Below the pieces are notes generated by a model. The model had not been told where the DNA came from. It ran no database searches and was given only the letters and a program-made list of their open reading frames with translations. This document shows positions 12,340 through 24,480 of a stretch of 64,000 nt of DNA, piece after piece; positions within the stretch are counted from its first letter, which is position 1; every line of letters starts with the position of its first letter. The stretch covers positions 38,191,992 to 38,255,991 of the forward strand of contig CM067069.1 of assembly GCA_033980235.1 (NCBI GenBank). Direction: 5' to 3'. The DNA comes from Diadema setosum (taxonomy: Eukaryota; Echinodermata; Echinoidea; Diadematoida; Diadematidae). The position numbers and the translations under genes are program-made.

Positions 12340-14235
12340 AAAATAAAACTGTCAACTCTGTGATACCAAAAATACTACAAACTCTTGCAGGTTGTGCATT
12401 TGAAGAAATTCAACAACAGCTCTTGTGTGTTTGTGTGTGCTTTCTGCAAAGTAGCAATGCAACAAAATTTTGAGTTCAAAATCAAAATACGCTGCATTAC
12501 TAAAAAGACAAAACAAAAAAAAAATCCTCTCACATATAACGTAAAACACAGCAGAACGGTCATGGAAGCCATTTTTCAAAATGACCGCCATAAATGCTAT
12601 TTCTTAAAAAGATATTTGCTAATTTCTGAAGGGCAAGCCAATAAGATTATGCAAACATGTGAGAATTTACATTCAAGTACGTGTTCAAAGATATATTTAG
12701 ATACTGGGCCATTGGAAATTGCCCCCTCAATGGCCATTACAGTCATTTTTCAAGATGGCCAAAAATGAATGTCTTTTTTTTTCTGTAAAGTTTTGCAGAC
12801 GTTAATAAGAAATTCAACAATGGTGGAAAATTACAATCAAATTGAATTTGACAATAGGCCATCCAAAGTTGCACCCTCAATAGCCATGACAGCCATGTTT
12901 CAGAACAGCTGTCATGGATGCCCCCTTTTTCAATGTTGTTTTTTCAAATATTTGCTGATGTCCGATGGAAAAGTCAATAAAGTTTTGAAAACAAGTTGAA
13001 AACTATGTTTTGAATAAAAAAAAAAATAAGTATAAGATCGTTTTAGAAGGCGACCTCAAGGGCCATGCTGACCGCCATGTATGTCTTCTTTTTTTTTTCG
13101 GAAAGATTTGCTAATTTCAGATGACAAAATAAATGAAGTTTGTACAAAATGTCAAAAATCATATTCGAAATGAAATAATATATGACGTCCATATAAATGG
13201 CGCCACCAACGACCATGACAGTCATTGCCAAAAAGGCCAATATAGATGGTATCTATTTCTTGAAAATGTGATAATACCAGAAAAAGACAATAACACTTCT
13301 TGTGCAAATTGACAAATACATTCTACTAAATTTAAATATCGAGCCACCATTTAAACACCGTCCTCAACTGCTATAGCAGCCCTTTTTCAAAATGGCCTTC
13401 ACGCACTCCTATTTTCTTTTTTTTTATTTGCTTATTCCAGAAGGAGAAAGCAATAGAATACTGATAAACACCCATTATCTAATGCAATCTAGTGTTCAAA
13501 GAAATCAAAATTAAGAAAAATGGTTTCATCGGTGGGTTGGTTCTAGGCCTAGATAAAATTCAGTTTTCAGTTTAGCTCTTATTACAGTATTTCGCGTGTG
13601 ACTGCTAACAGTATCGATATCAAAGGTATGTGTTTTATGGAAACATAGCATGTACAATCAACGTTTTGATTAATTTAAAAGGCCCTGTTTTTCGAATATG
13701 TGTTAAGGATATCTATAAAATTAAATAATCATATAAAAAATAATAATAAATAGATCTACGTCATGTAGGAGCATATACTGAGTGAAATGTTGTTACTGTC
13801 AAACTTAGTACATGACGCCATTGTCCCGGATATTCACACTACTCTTTTTCGGAAATGTTTCATTTTGCCACCTAAAATATGCATTAGATCGCTGAATCTT
13901 AATTCAGAAAGTGTAAAGGTTCCTTCGTTTAAGAGAGGGAAGCCCCTTCCACACGGTCCCTTTCGGAATATCTCTGTGGACATGGTAAAAAGACGCAAGC
14001 GCGAAACACTAAGGACGAGATAGTACAAAAATGACGTAGCCGTTTACATTGTCCCCGTATATCTATTTTTCTTGGTTTTTTTATTTCAAACAGAGCAAGA
14101 GGGGTCAGATCGCCCATTTCAGCCATTGATATTGTCCATGAATATTGAGTTTTCTCACTTTTTGCTTGAAAATTTGCTAATTTTCCACAATTCTGCACCA
14201 GATTGTTAAATTTCACTGAAGGTGCAAAAGCTCCA

Positions 14236-14272
<37 letters not shown>

Positions 14273-15860
14273 GGGGGACTTCACCATTGGCGAGATATAA
14301 TCTCCAAGCATTTGCCATGTTTTTTTTCCGTTGTTCCTCAAATGGTTTCTTTAACACCACATTGCAGATTATATAATGTCTCCGTGAGTACGCTATTGCC
14401 TTCTCTTTATGAAATTAAGCAAATTTTCCGGACAAAAAAGGAGATTGTATTGTAGCTATTTTGACAGATAGCTGAAATAGCCATTGACAACCAAGCTAAT
14501 GATGGGTCAATGTCTAAACATCTCTGTATGTAATTGTCAACTTGCGCAAAACAAAAAAAAAAATGTTATTGTCTTTTGGCATTAGCACATGTTTGTAAAA
14601 GAGAAGTGACATCTATGACAGCCATTTTGGAAAATGGCTTCCATTACCGTTGTGAGCGATTTGATTTTCTCCTTGAAAATTTGCGAAGGAACAATATGTA
14701 GAGTTAATATAATCTAAATCTTTGATACAATCATCAACCTGTGTGTAAATTACATTGTTGTCTTAAAAAAAAAAAAAAAAAAAAACTATCGCAGCCATTC
14801 GTAAGTGTTATAGTTACATAAAGCTTTCGAGGGCTGTCTTTCTGAAATTACCACTTCTTATAAGGAAATAGATAACAATTGCAGCTATTTGGATAGCCGC
14901 CATGGCCGTTGAGAACACTATTTACAACAATCTAATACAAATATAACTATGAAGAGTTTGTTCTCAAAAACCGATAAGTCCATTTTTGAAGATTTTGAGT
15001 ACGGTCTCTGTCATAAAGTACAAAATAATACCTTTTGAATAATATATTGATCACTACATATAAAGGTACATTTTTGAAGTTATGAACAAAAGAAGCAAAA
15101 ATTTCTTATTATTCTCTTTATTTTTCTTGATCTTTAATCGCAAATATCTCCATTTGGCAAATATGGACTTATCGGTTTTTGCGAACAAACTCTTCATATA
15201 TTTCGAAAATAATTTCAGAATTGTGAGCACAATCTGATTGAATTTTCCTTTTGTAATCAGGAAATTTAAAAAAAATGGAATCCATGTTGGCCATTTTGAA
15301 AAATGGCTGCCATGGCCATTGAGGGCGCTATTAACAGTAGTGTAATGCAAATGTATGTATTTCAAACGAAATTTTTAAATTGAGTGCAAGATCTCATTAA
15401 ATTTTCCTGCTGGAATTAGCAAATTCAGAGAAAACATGGCAGGCATTTTAATTTTTGAGAAACCTCCATTGCCTTTGAGGGCCCAATTTGCGATGGCCCA
15501 ATATTCAAATTCATTTTGACTGTTATTTCCCAATCATTTGCAAAATCTTATTGATTTTCCCTTCTGAAATTTGCAAATTCATTTTTTTTTAATGACATTT
15601 TGGCGGGCGTTATGATTCTGAGAAATGGCTGCAATTGCCGTTGAGGGCGCAATTTGCGATGGCCCAATATCTATTTTTTTTAATGTTATTTTCCGCTCGT
15701 TTGCAAGATCTCATTGATTTTGCCTTCTGAAATTTGCATTTTTACGAAAATTTACATTTATGACGGTCATTTTGAAAAATAGCTGCCATGGCCGTTGAGA
15801 GTGCTATTTACGATGGTCTTTTTATCTGAATTTATTTCAAACGCAATTGTCAACATGTGT
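12340..15860. repeat. Inverted arrays of a ~160-bp degenerate unit (fold-back-like)
   Basis: On the left (12.5-13.4 kb) the block CCTCAA-GGCCATGACAGCCAT recurs at about 12720, 12875, 13050, 13200 and 13362. On the right (14.6-15.8 kb) its reverse complement (GCTGCCATGGCCGTTGAGGGCGC and variants) recurs at about 14633, 14893, 15303, 15460, 15627 and 15778. Spacing is 150-175 bp, except for one 410-bp interval that holds the MITE at 14948-15199; subtracting it restores ~158 bp. The two arrays face each other around a ~1-kb spacer with a (GT)n tract at about 14238-14270. Confidence 0.75.
14948..15199. mobile_element. TGAAGAG MITE, copy 1
   Basis: A ~250-bp element with ~38-bp terminal inverted repeats beginning TGAAGAGTTTGTTCTCAAAA and closing with its reverse complement. 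Its interior matches copies at 37956-38207 and 48207-48453. It has no coding capacity. The flanking TA on both sides is compatible with a TA target duplication. It interrupts the ~160-bp array described around it. Confidence 0.85.
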
Positions 15861-16039
15861 ACAAAATTTGGTGCCTTTATCATAAAATGCACAATTCCTC
15901 TAATTTTTCAAGCTATGCCGCTCCACTATGTAGCACTAGTGCCCATCAGGTTAGGCGTCCATTTTTGTTTCTCATTGGCGACAGGAACACAAGCGGATTG
16001 TGGTATGTGCACACCAGAACTTGATACTTTGTAGTGTTT

Positions 16040-17035
16040 AGTGGTACACGTCAGAATGATGAAGGGCCATGACGAGCGCTAACGTCTCCTTTTCTACAGT
16101 GGAGTACCGCCGCTGATGTTTGTTGAATTTTCTGGACCTGATGATCACCTCCATCGTTGTCCTTCTGCATCAGGGCTCCTAATCCTCCTGTGTCACTCGC
16201 GTCCACCATAAGAATGAACTGCCCTTCGAAGTTCGGTACTGCAAGGACTGGAAAACTCGCTTACATTGGCTTCAGCCGGTTGAAAGCCACTTGACAGTCA
16301 TCTGACCAGTCGAACTGTAAGTCTTTCCGCAACATGTTGGTTAGCGGTGTGGCAACATTAACAAAATTATGGCAGAACATCCGATAATAGCCAGTCATGA
16401 CCCCAAATCGTCTCAGCTCTCGCTTACTCTCTGGGTGGGGAAAGTTCAGGATCGTCTCCACCTTTGCTTCTACAGGCTTGGGGGAACCATTATCCCACGA
16501 TGTGGCCCACGATCGAACACGATTTTTTCTCGGAAGAACTTACTTTTCCTCAAGTTCATCGTAAGGTTTCCACTGGTCAAGCGGTCAAACAGTGCTCTGA
16601 CTTTCAGAAGGTGGTCCTCCAATGTGTTGCTGTACACTACGATGTCGTCGACATATACCTCGAATCCCACGAAGCCAGACGTGACGGTGCACCGCGGTGT
16701 TGATTCGTCTCTGGAATGTTGCGGGGGCATTCTTCATCCCGAACGGCATGACGTTGTATTGGAAGAATTCGTCAGGAGTCACAAACGCAAACAGTTATTT
16801 CGCTCTTTTACTGAGGGGAACCTCCTAGTACCCCTTCAGAAGGTAATTGGCATGCCCTATATACGCGATCAGTGCAATCATTGATACGGGGCAAAGGGTA
16901 CCAGTCTGACATTGTTTTCGAATTGAGCAACCTGTAATCCGTACAGAACCGCAAAGAACCATCCTGCTTTGGAATCAATACACAGGGAGAACTCCGTCGA
17001 CTCTTACTGGGCTCATTATGGTCATGTTCACGCAA
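16040..17035 (-). pseudogene. Ty3/Gypsy pol fragment (RT-RNase H), minus strand, decayed
   Basis: Read from right to left: RT block VLIPKQDGSLRFCTDYRLLN (about 16950), then FQYNVMPFGMKNAPATFQRR (about 16750), the catalytic box as EVYVDDIVVYSNTLEDHL (about 16650), and the thumb GYYRMFCHNFVNVATPLTNM (about 16370). In other frames further left, MVDASDTGGLGALMQ (about 16200) is the RNase H start and STVEKETLALVMALHH (about 16085) its continuation. The pieces lie in at least four frames, so the protein cannot be made. YVDD is intact. This is a different family from the 6.9-kb copy. No LTRs are recognised. Confidence 0.9.
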
Positions 17036-17139
17036 GTAAATATAATTTCGTAGTTAATCTGTCATCAACACTGACCTGTTTAAACATAATATGGCTGAAA
17101 GTCGTCTCTGTAAAGAAAAATCCTCCGATATCTATAAAT

Positions 17140-17580
17140 CAGCCATTCTGTATGACACAACTGAAAGAGTTGTTAGATAAGCATGTACCGATTGTAAAAG
17201 ACTGTGGTCTTGCGACCTAAGATACCCTGGCTAACTGATGCTATACATGTATTAGAAAAGAAACGTACAAAGAGGAAAGCTGAGAAACGTTGGTTGAAGT
17301 CACGATCTGAAAAAGACGGGAAAGATTATGTGTCACTTCGAAACTCTTACAGTTTCTCATTGTTTGAGGAACGCAAGACTCATAACAAAGACCTCGTGTC
17401 TGAACGTATAAACACCAAAGCACTGTTTAATATTGTGAAGGGTCTTTTCAATATGTCAAACAAACGACCAGTTATCCCATGTAATACGGATAGAACAGCT
17501 TTTGTTAGTGACTTAGCCAATTATTTCTATATAAATATCAGAAAATTCATAATGACATAGAATCAAAACTCTTTCATAAC
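17140..17580 (+). pseudogene. CR1-type LINE fragment, linker between endonuclease and RT
   Basis: LKELLDKHVPIVKD is followed after a frameshift by VLRPKIPWLTDAIHVLEKKR (about 17205-17265) and later by NTKALFNIVKGLFN and SDLANYF. This is the charged linker that follows the APE endonuclease in CR1/L2-like LINEs; the copy at 19923-20300 has the same layout. Both the endonuclease and the RT core are missing. The plus-strand fragment ends near 17580 and the next LINE begins just after. Confidence 0.8.
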
Positions 17581-17587
17581 TTCTTTT

Positions 17588-17934
17588 TTGGTGTGCGCCT
17601 CCATAGGTAGTCACACTCATTTAGGGCTCTCATTATATTGTCTCTTTTACCAGGTTTTTGTTGCAGTTTTGCAGTATGGTTGTTTATATTGTATTCTGCT
17701 TGTGTCAAGGATCTTGCTAGACCATTTTCCAGTCAATCTGTTGGTAAGTTGTATATTTAAGCAGTTGAATTTTGTATCTTGATACTGTTGCCTACTCTGT
17801 ATTGCCATTTTCAGTGTCCAGTGTTGTACACTTGCTTCGCGCATCTTGTATGTGTACTTGCTTTGTACTTTCAATAGCACCTTTTGTTGTCACACCCTTC
17901 ACATGTGTATGTCAATAGCATCACCACCACAGCA
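17588..17934 (+). other. Probable 5' leader of the CR1-type LINE
   Basis: About 350 bp without coding pattern lie directly before the first ATG of the 2A-bearing segment (17935). By position it would be the LINE 5' untranslated region; I see no promoter motif I can name. Confidence 0.35.
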
Positions 17935-18254
17935 ATGGAGGGGATTAAGATATGGCGTCTCTGGAATCTCTTCTTTTGTATACCTCTGATTGTATCTCTC
18001 TTGAACGTGAACCATGTACTCATGCTGCCAACCGATGCTTGTAACTGTAATCACAGTCTACTTTCTCCTGTTCACAGGCTTGTCAGACACTGTGGTAAAC
18101 CTGTTACATACTATAGCAACACATGTGCATGTTTTCAGTTAGCCTTCCTACTGTCCGGTGACATTCAAACAAAACCAGGTCCATGTACTGAAGTCGATGT
18201 AACACAACATGCTAATGAGTATTGCAATAGTTTTCAACCGAATCGTATTACATA
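17935..18254 (+). CDS. N-terminal segment of CR1-type LINE protein with 2A-like motif
   Basis: From ATG 17935 the frame opens with a hydrophobic stretch (LWNLFFCIPLIVSLLNVNHV), passes a Cys/His-rich part, and reaches CFQLAFLLSGDIQTKPGP with the GDIQTKPGP codons at 18157-18183. The class 2A consensus is D-V/I-E-x-N-P-G-P. Here the last residues are D-I-Q-T-K-P-G-P, so the overall shape is kept but E is Q and the critical N is K, which should abolish ribosome skipping. 2A-like peptides at this place are known from CR1-type LINEs of sea urchin. The frame is cut at 18254 by a MITE; the downstream endonuclease segment (from about 18946) is in the same register. Upstream in-frame codons extend to 17884 if a non-ATG start is used. 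Confidence 0.75.
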
Positions 18255-18944
18255 TGTGACCCTGCACCTCAAAACAAACAAAAAGTCGCCAGACATGAAT
18301 TTTTAGTTAAGACCATATTCTGAAAGAGCTGATTTTAAGCTTTAAAATGATGTATAACTCAAATCAAATGGACTCTCCTAACCTATCTAAATATTGGGAA
18401 GAAAGCACAAACTCAGGAAAAGTGTGAACTGAGAAAAGAGGCTCTGAAGTACAGTGTCTATTCAAGCGCTTAATCTTTACCAAACCGTGATGGCTGTGCG
18501 ATGAATGGGACAAAAAACAGGAAGTTAACCACCAGAGTAACAACAATGAAGGGATTATCAGATTAAACTGAAATTGAGCACGCCTCATTAACACATTCTG
18601 TCCATAATTAATGCCAACTTTCAAAGCACTAACACTGTCCTTTCAAAAGTTATTAGAGTTGAAAGTGAAGAGTGTGGACAAGGTTTTTCAGAAATGAAAA
18701 AGGGATTCTACAGACACACGTAATCACACTATTCTACCAAAAATGTTCGACATAAACTGCTAAAAAACACACTTTCCTGCCCGTTTTATGATACCAAATT
18801 TTAGCATAACGTTAAGGAAGACCTGCTCTTTCAGAAAATATGAAAAAGTCAAGTTCGGCTAGGTTGACCCATTTCACTTATTTTCAGTCCTCACGCAAAA
18901 TCAGTGTGTGCGACTTTATGTTCGTTTTGAGGTGCACGATCACA
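18255..18944. mobile_element. TGTGACC MITE, copy 1 (690 bp)
   Basis: Terminal inverted repeats of ~33 bp: TGTGACCCTGCACCTCAAAA on the left and its near reverse complement (ending GAGGTGCACGATCACA) on the right, with GTCGC a little further in. The interior matches copies at 52922-53616 and 59394-60490. Left flank TA, right flank TG; the second copy has TA on both sides, so a TA target duplication is likely. It splits the LINE reading frame and adds an in-frame stop near 18304. No coding capacity. Confidence 0.9.
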
Positions 18945-18945
18945 T

Positions 18946-20367
18946 GATGTACATGCCCTCCATCAGTTTAATGGGAAGCCCAGTCATCTACTTCCTTTGA
19001 CTGTTTGGAGAAAGGTATGTGATCTTGGGATTGCGCAGCAGCGGCGCACTCACAGGGGACGCCGCAGGCGGAGGATTCCAAGGTCACAGTCCCTTTGTGA
19101 TGCTTCCAGTGGGTCTCAATTTGGTTTATGGAACGCAAGATCCTTGCCGAATAAAGTCGATGCAGTGTCAACTCTGATCATAGATAATGATATTGATGTG
19201 TTAGTCATCACTGAGTCATGGCTTTCAGGTGACCAGAGGAATGAGCCTACCCTTGCTGAATTGAAATTATCCCTTCCTAATTTCAATATCATCAATCATC
19301 CCAGAAAGACATCTAGAGGAGGCGGTATCTGCGTCCTGTATAGGTCTGCTGCGCGTTGTGTTGTCAATGACGCACACAAATTTTTGTCTTTTGAACTGCT
19401 AGATCTCATGATTCATCTCACTTATTCATCTACTGTTCGGGTTTATTGCATTTATCGCCCACCCCATTCCTCTCGTCACACCTTTACCAGCAACGACTTT
19501 CTTAATGAGTTTTTAACTCTCCTCGAGAGTGCTGCTGTTGATGCTCATCCAACCATTCTTCTTGGTGACTTTAATATACATGTAGATGATTCTGCTGATA
19601 GTTTCGCTCAGTCTTTTCTCAATGCCGTTGAAGCCTTTGGGTTTCATCAGCATGTTAAGGGTGCCACTCACAAAGCAGGCCACACACTTGATTTAGTCTT
19701 TAGTAGGAAATCTGAAGATATTATTTCCCATATCACTGTACTGCCATCTTTGCCATCTAATCACTCCACCATTCTTTCCGCCATTAATCTTAAAAGCCCC
19801 CCAAATCCTAGAAGGAAAGTTAGCTTTAGAAAGCTTCGCAATATTGACACCAGCTATTTCTGCCATGATAATAAACAGGCTTTGTTGACTTCCCTACAGA
19901 AGCGATTTCAATATATAATGACATGCTGAGTAATCTGTTGGACAAACATGCCCCTGTTAAAACCGTGACTGTAATAATTAGACCCAATGCCCCTTGGTCC
20001 TCTGATGAGATTAGGGAGGCCAGGAGGCGTCGGCGTCGTGCTGAACGTCGTACGTTGAAGTCCGGCATGCAGACTGACATGGACTTGTATCGTCAAGAAT
20101 GTGAGCTGTACTACAGTCTGATTGCCGATGCAAAGTCCCAGTACCTGAGAAAAGAGATCGCCAATGCTGACTCTAAACGACTATTCAACTTCATGAAGAA
20201 AGTGTCCACCCCTTCTGACTCCTGTATTTATCCTGAACACTCATCTGATTCAGAACTGGCGCACAGGTTCTGTATATTCTTCGAAGAAAATCGATGTTAA
20301 TGTGTCTTCCTTTGTATCTGACGTGAACCATTTGGAGTTATCCGTCCAGGCTCCTGAGAACTCTTTG
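18946..20367 (+). pseudogene. CR1-type LINE: APE endonuclease and start of RT linker
   Basis: The frame to 19929 encodes an exonuclease-endonuclease-phosphatase fold: GLWNARSLPNKVDAVSTLI, then DVLVITESWL (catalytic E), RGGGICVLYR, YRPP, ILLGDFNIHVD (catalytic D-x-N), GHTLDLVFSR and LPSNHSTI (SDH-like, here SNH). This is the target-nicking enzyme of non-LTR retrotransposons. A frameshift near 19910 moves to the next frame (19923-20300), which carries the linker LLDKHAPVKTVTV, APWSSDEIREARRRRRRAER and DSKRLFNFMKK. Another shift near 20285 precedes the end at about 20367, where the 53-bp array starts. The RT domain is missing. An Arg-rich tract (HRGRRRRRIPRSQ) precedes the endonuclease. Confidence 0.88.
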
Positions 20368-21310
20368 ACAAGTTGTGGAAAATCGGCAAGTCGACTCGTT
20401 TGTGACAAGAAGTCAAGATGACAAGTTATTGAAACTCGGCAAGTCGACTCGTTTGGGACAAGAAGACATGATAACGAGTTGTTGAAACTCGGAAATTCGA
20501 CTTGCTTGGAACAAGAAGTCAAGATGACAAGTTGTTGAAACTCGGCAAGTCGACTCGTTTGGGACAAGAAGACATGATAACGAGTTGTTGAAACTCGGCA
20601 AGTCGACTCTTTGGAACAAGAAGACATGATAACGAGTTGTTGAAACTCGGCAAGTCGACTTGCTTGGGACAAGAAGTCAAGATGACAAGTTGTTGAAACT
20701 CGGCAAGTCGAATTGCTTGGGACAAGAAGTCAAGATGACAAGTTGTTGAAACTCGGCAAGTCGACTCGTTAAGGACAAGAAGTCAAGATGACAAGTTGTT
20801 GAAACTGGGCAAGTCGACTTGTTTGTGCCAAGAAGATATGATAACGAGTTGTTGAAACTCGACAAATCGACTTGCTTGGGACAAGAAGTCAAGATGACAA
20901 GTTATTGAAACTCGGCAAGTCGACTTGTTTGGGAAACAAATACATGATAACGAGTTGTTGAAACTCAGCAAGTCGACTCATTTTGGACAAAAAGACATGC
21001 AAATGAGTTGTTGAAACTCGGAATGTCGACTTGCTTGGGACAAGACGTCAAATGACAAGTTGTTGAAACTCGGCAAGTCGACTTGTTTTGGACAAGAAGA
21101 CATAAAAACGAGTTGTTGAAACTCGGCAAGTCGACTTGTTTTGGACAAGATGACAAAATGCCGAGTTGTCAAAACACGACAAGTCGACTTGTTTTGGAAA
21201 AGAAGACAAATTGGTTAGTTAGTGGAACAGAAAAGTCGACTTGTTGCGGACAAAAAGACAAGAGTCAAGTCAACGAGTGGTTGGAATTTGTTTAGGACAA
21301 GAAATCAAGG
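20368..21310 (-). repeat. 53-bp tandem array, left arm (about 18 units)
   Basis: Head-to-tail units of 53 bp, read on the minus strand as CCGAGTTTCAACAACTTGTC, then a TTGACTTCTTGTCCCAAA-like part, then the palindrome CAAGTCGACTTG (or CGAGTCGACTTG). Units differ by a few percent to tens of percent and degrade towards 21310. The same unit in opposite orientation fills 35965-36263, 37520-37662 and 38702-43722. Because 53 is not a multiple of three, open frames of 60-140 codons appear by cycling; I treat them as non-coding. Confidence 0.95.
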
Positions 21311-21935
21311 TGACAAGTTGTTTTTCGACATTTGGGGTCTAGGACCACTACCCCCTGGAAAACTACCCTCCGGATAACTGCCACTTGGATAATTATCCCT
21401 CAGGACAATTTCCCCCTAGGGCAACTACCTGTCGGACAACTAACCCCATAGGGCAATTACCCTCCAGGGCAATTACCCTCTAGGACAACTACCCCCTAGG
21501 ACAACTACCTCCTGGACAACTATCCTCCTAGGGCAATCACCCCTCTGGGCGATTCCCCCTTAGGACAACTACCCCATGCATAACCACCCCCAGGATGACT
21601 ACCCTTGGATAACTTCCCCTATGATAACTACCCCCAGATAACTACCCCCGCAGATATCTACCTCTTGGATAACTACCCCCGGATAACTACCACCAGATAA
21701 CTACCCCCGGACAGGTACCCCTGGACAATTTCCCCTGATTACTACCCCTGGATAACTACCCCCTGGATAACTACTCCCCGGATAACTACCCCCCCCCCCA
21801 TAACTACCCATGGATAACTACCCCCCCCCCCCGATAACTACCCCCGGATAATTACCCCCCCCCCCCCCCGGATAACTACCCCCCTGGATAACTATACCCC
21901 CGGGTAACTACCACCCGGAATACCCCACTCCCCCA
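21311..21935. repeat. Short tandem array GGATAACTACCCC (left arm)
   Basis: After the word GACATTTGGGGTCTAGGA the sequence becomes ~14-18-bp units of GGATAACTACCCCC, GGACAACTACCCCC and variants, about 35-40 units, becoming more uniform towards 21900. The mirror image (GGGGGTAGTTATCC) follows TTTCTAGGAGGTAGTGTTCC at 35820-35960 and lies at 32040-32271 and 35250-35460. Together with the adjoining 53-bp array it forms one arm of a large inverted repeat. Confidence 0.9.
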
Positions 21936-22370
21936 TTACTTGCCCTCCCCCTCCCCTCAGAAAAAAAATCCCCTTGATAACTTTAGGGCCTTTACATCCT
22001 GGTTGAATATCTCACTCAACGTGAAAGACGTTAGCAGCTGTATCCACGTTCTCCGATGTAAGACATTCATGTGCTATAGTATATCATTATCATATACATC
22101 TTTAACACAATATGGAGCCTTCTTTTATGTGGCCTAAACTGAATGAATGTTCAGTTATTGGTTTTTAGAATCATATGTTAAGTAAATTCGATCATTAATG
22201 ATGTTATGTCCATATCGGTCCTGTCTCTAGCACTTGTATACTTCATCAAAAACAGCCCGTAACTTATGTGTGATAGTCGATCACGAAATCTCATATCGAA
22301 GTCATACAGCTCAAGTTCAGCGGAATGTTAGATATCAGTTGGGTTATTTAAGTTTCAAATATACGATTCC
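21936..22370. other. Unassigned non-coding DNA inside the inverted structure
   Basis: No coding signal or repeat partner found in the window. Confidence 0.4.
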
Positions 22371-22379
22371 TCTTTTTTG

Positions 22380-22563
22380 ATGTTGTTGTTGTTGGATCAA
22401 AATCTGCAGCTGATATCAACGGCATAAATCCGTACGGGAGGGGGGATGATCGGCGATAGTCACCATTACCACGGTTACAAGCCAATATAACCTGTCCGGC
22501 GCACCCTTTATTTTTTTGTTTTTGTTTTTTTGGAGGGGGAGAAGCTTGGTGACCCCCCCCCCC

Positions 22564-22594
<31 letters not shown>

Positions 22595-22935
22595 CTTTAC
22601 AAGGAGCGAATGTCCCATTCTTTTGCATGAATTATAAAGTGGAAGGGAAGTGGCAGCAAAAATAAGTAGTCTTTTTGTTCTTGTTTTTGTTTGTTTGTTT
22701 GTTTTTGCTTGTCAGTATGAAGAATTTTTTGTTGTTGTTTCTCTCGTCTTTTGATTTCCTTTCTTCTTCATTGAAAAATAATTTTGACCCCCCCCCCCCC
22801 CCCAACCTTTCAAAAATGTGGCGCGGCCCTGAATAGTGCCCAATTAAATTCAGTAAAATGGTAACATTTCTTTTATGTAATAAAATTATGTACAGACCAT
22901 CCCCCCCCCCCGCCTCCATTACAGGGGGAATTTAC
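22380..22935. repeat. G/C-tract dispersed repeat with microsatellites
   Basis: Contains C-runs at about 22552-22569, 22789-22803 and 22899-22910, an (AC)n at about 22570-22595, and the text GATGATCGGCGATAGTCACC followed by CACGGTTACAAGCC. The reverse complement of that text (GTAATCGTGGTGATGG, GACTATCCGATCATCC) returns at about 58775-58830 next to C-runs and a GTGTGTG tract, so this is a dispersed repeat present twice in opposite orientation. Confidence 0.6.
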
Positions 22936-23339
22936 GCCCATGGCTGTTATGCTTAATCATTCTTTGCCTTCTTCTCGGTTGGGTTTTTCGAATCCGTTAC
23001 TGTGTAATATTCCAACAACAAAAAAAAGATGTCACAAAAACTTATTACATTGTAGTACATCATTCGGTTCATACCCTTTTCCCCGTATACCTACTCTATT
23101 ACTGTCATCTATAAAATGTTGAAATCCAAACATAAAACGTAACTGTTCCCCTCACAATGAGGACCATAACTGCAATATGTAATGTTCGGAACGATTGCAA
23201 TCTTTATCTGGTATCTGTGGTTGTTTGTTGCTTGTCATTTTCTTCTGTGTTTTCTTGTTTGAACATGTATGATATTTAAATTCATTTTTATTTCTTGAAA
23301 CGCCATCGAAAAAAGTAGACCTGCGCCCTGTGCAAGTAT

Positions 23340-23470
23340 AGGCACCATTATTAGTATTTATTTATGTATTTATTTATTCATTATTATTATTATTATCATT
23401 ATTGTTATCATTATCATTATCATTATTAATATCATCATTATTCACATAATCATCATTATCATATGTGAAG
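23340..23470. repeat. ATT/ATC microsatellite
   Basis: TTATTATTATTATTATCATT and related trinucleotide runs. Common as tails of LINEs but no LINE is recognised here. Confidence 0.8.
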
Positions 23471-24359
23471 CAAGCAAGCTTTTCACGATTAAATTCCTAG
23501 ACAGAATGCAGAAATGGGGATCTCTGAGCGTGAGCCTTGGATGACCAGCACGACCGCAAAATAAGCAAGCAAACAAGCAAGTAAACAAAGGGACAAGACA
23601 AAAAAAAAAGGTGGTTAATGTATTATCGGCTCTGAGCGGCTCGGGAATACCGAGATCATTACAAAGAAACGAATAATGATCACTGTGATTTCGAAGACTT
23701 CGTTGATACCCGTTATTTTTCGCTGTTCACAGAATATGAGTCTTTTCCGACTGAAATAGCAAACGATGTTAGAAAATTTAAATGGGAGTGGTAATTTTCT
23801 TGTGTCAAATTAATTGTAGGAGAGGTGATTGTTTGGGGCCTAATTTTAGAAAAGGATAATTTTAAATGGAAATAATGTTCTGTGTTACCTATAATGTAGT
23901 GGTTACTGCAAAATGATGCAGCAGGGCAATACTGAAATGAATGCTATAGTCCGGCAGCCGAGGGGGCTAAGTACTTTTTGTCATATATACATATATGTAT
24001 ATATATATATATATATATATGAAGAGCTTGCAACCAAAAGGCGCTAAATCCATTCCGGCTACTTTCGAGTAAATTGATGTTTTTTAATTACACATATTAC
24101 AGCTTGTTTATTCATTAGCTCTATGCTCCTAGTGGAAGAGCCATCACAGTAGGTAATAAAAATGCACATTAAAAAAATCCTGCACACACCATTTATTTTT
24201 TATGAATTTTTATATTTCAGATTTTGTCGGATTTAGCGCCTTTTGGAAGAAATCATGGATTTAGCGCCTTTTGGAAGAAATACTTTTGAGTTGTTCAATA
24301 ACATTGGTATTAGGGAATGTCATTAATGTGCAATCCAGGTAAATACTAGAGAACTGCAT

Positions 24360-24480
24360 AAATTTACATCACAGTAGCCACACATACCCACACACATACA
24401 CACCCACACACACACACACCCACCCAAACACACACCCACATACACATACACACACAAATGCACCAAAACACACACACATC
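24360..24480. repeat. (CA)n-rich microsatellite
   Basis: Interrupted CACACA/CACCCA runs. Confidence 0.8.

Noticed and set aside
22348..22630. Glycine-rich small protein frames
   Set aside because: Produced by C/G homopolymers and (AC)n.
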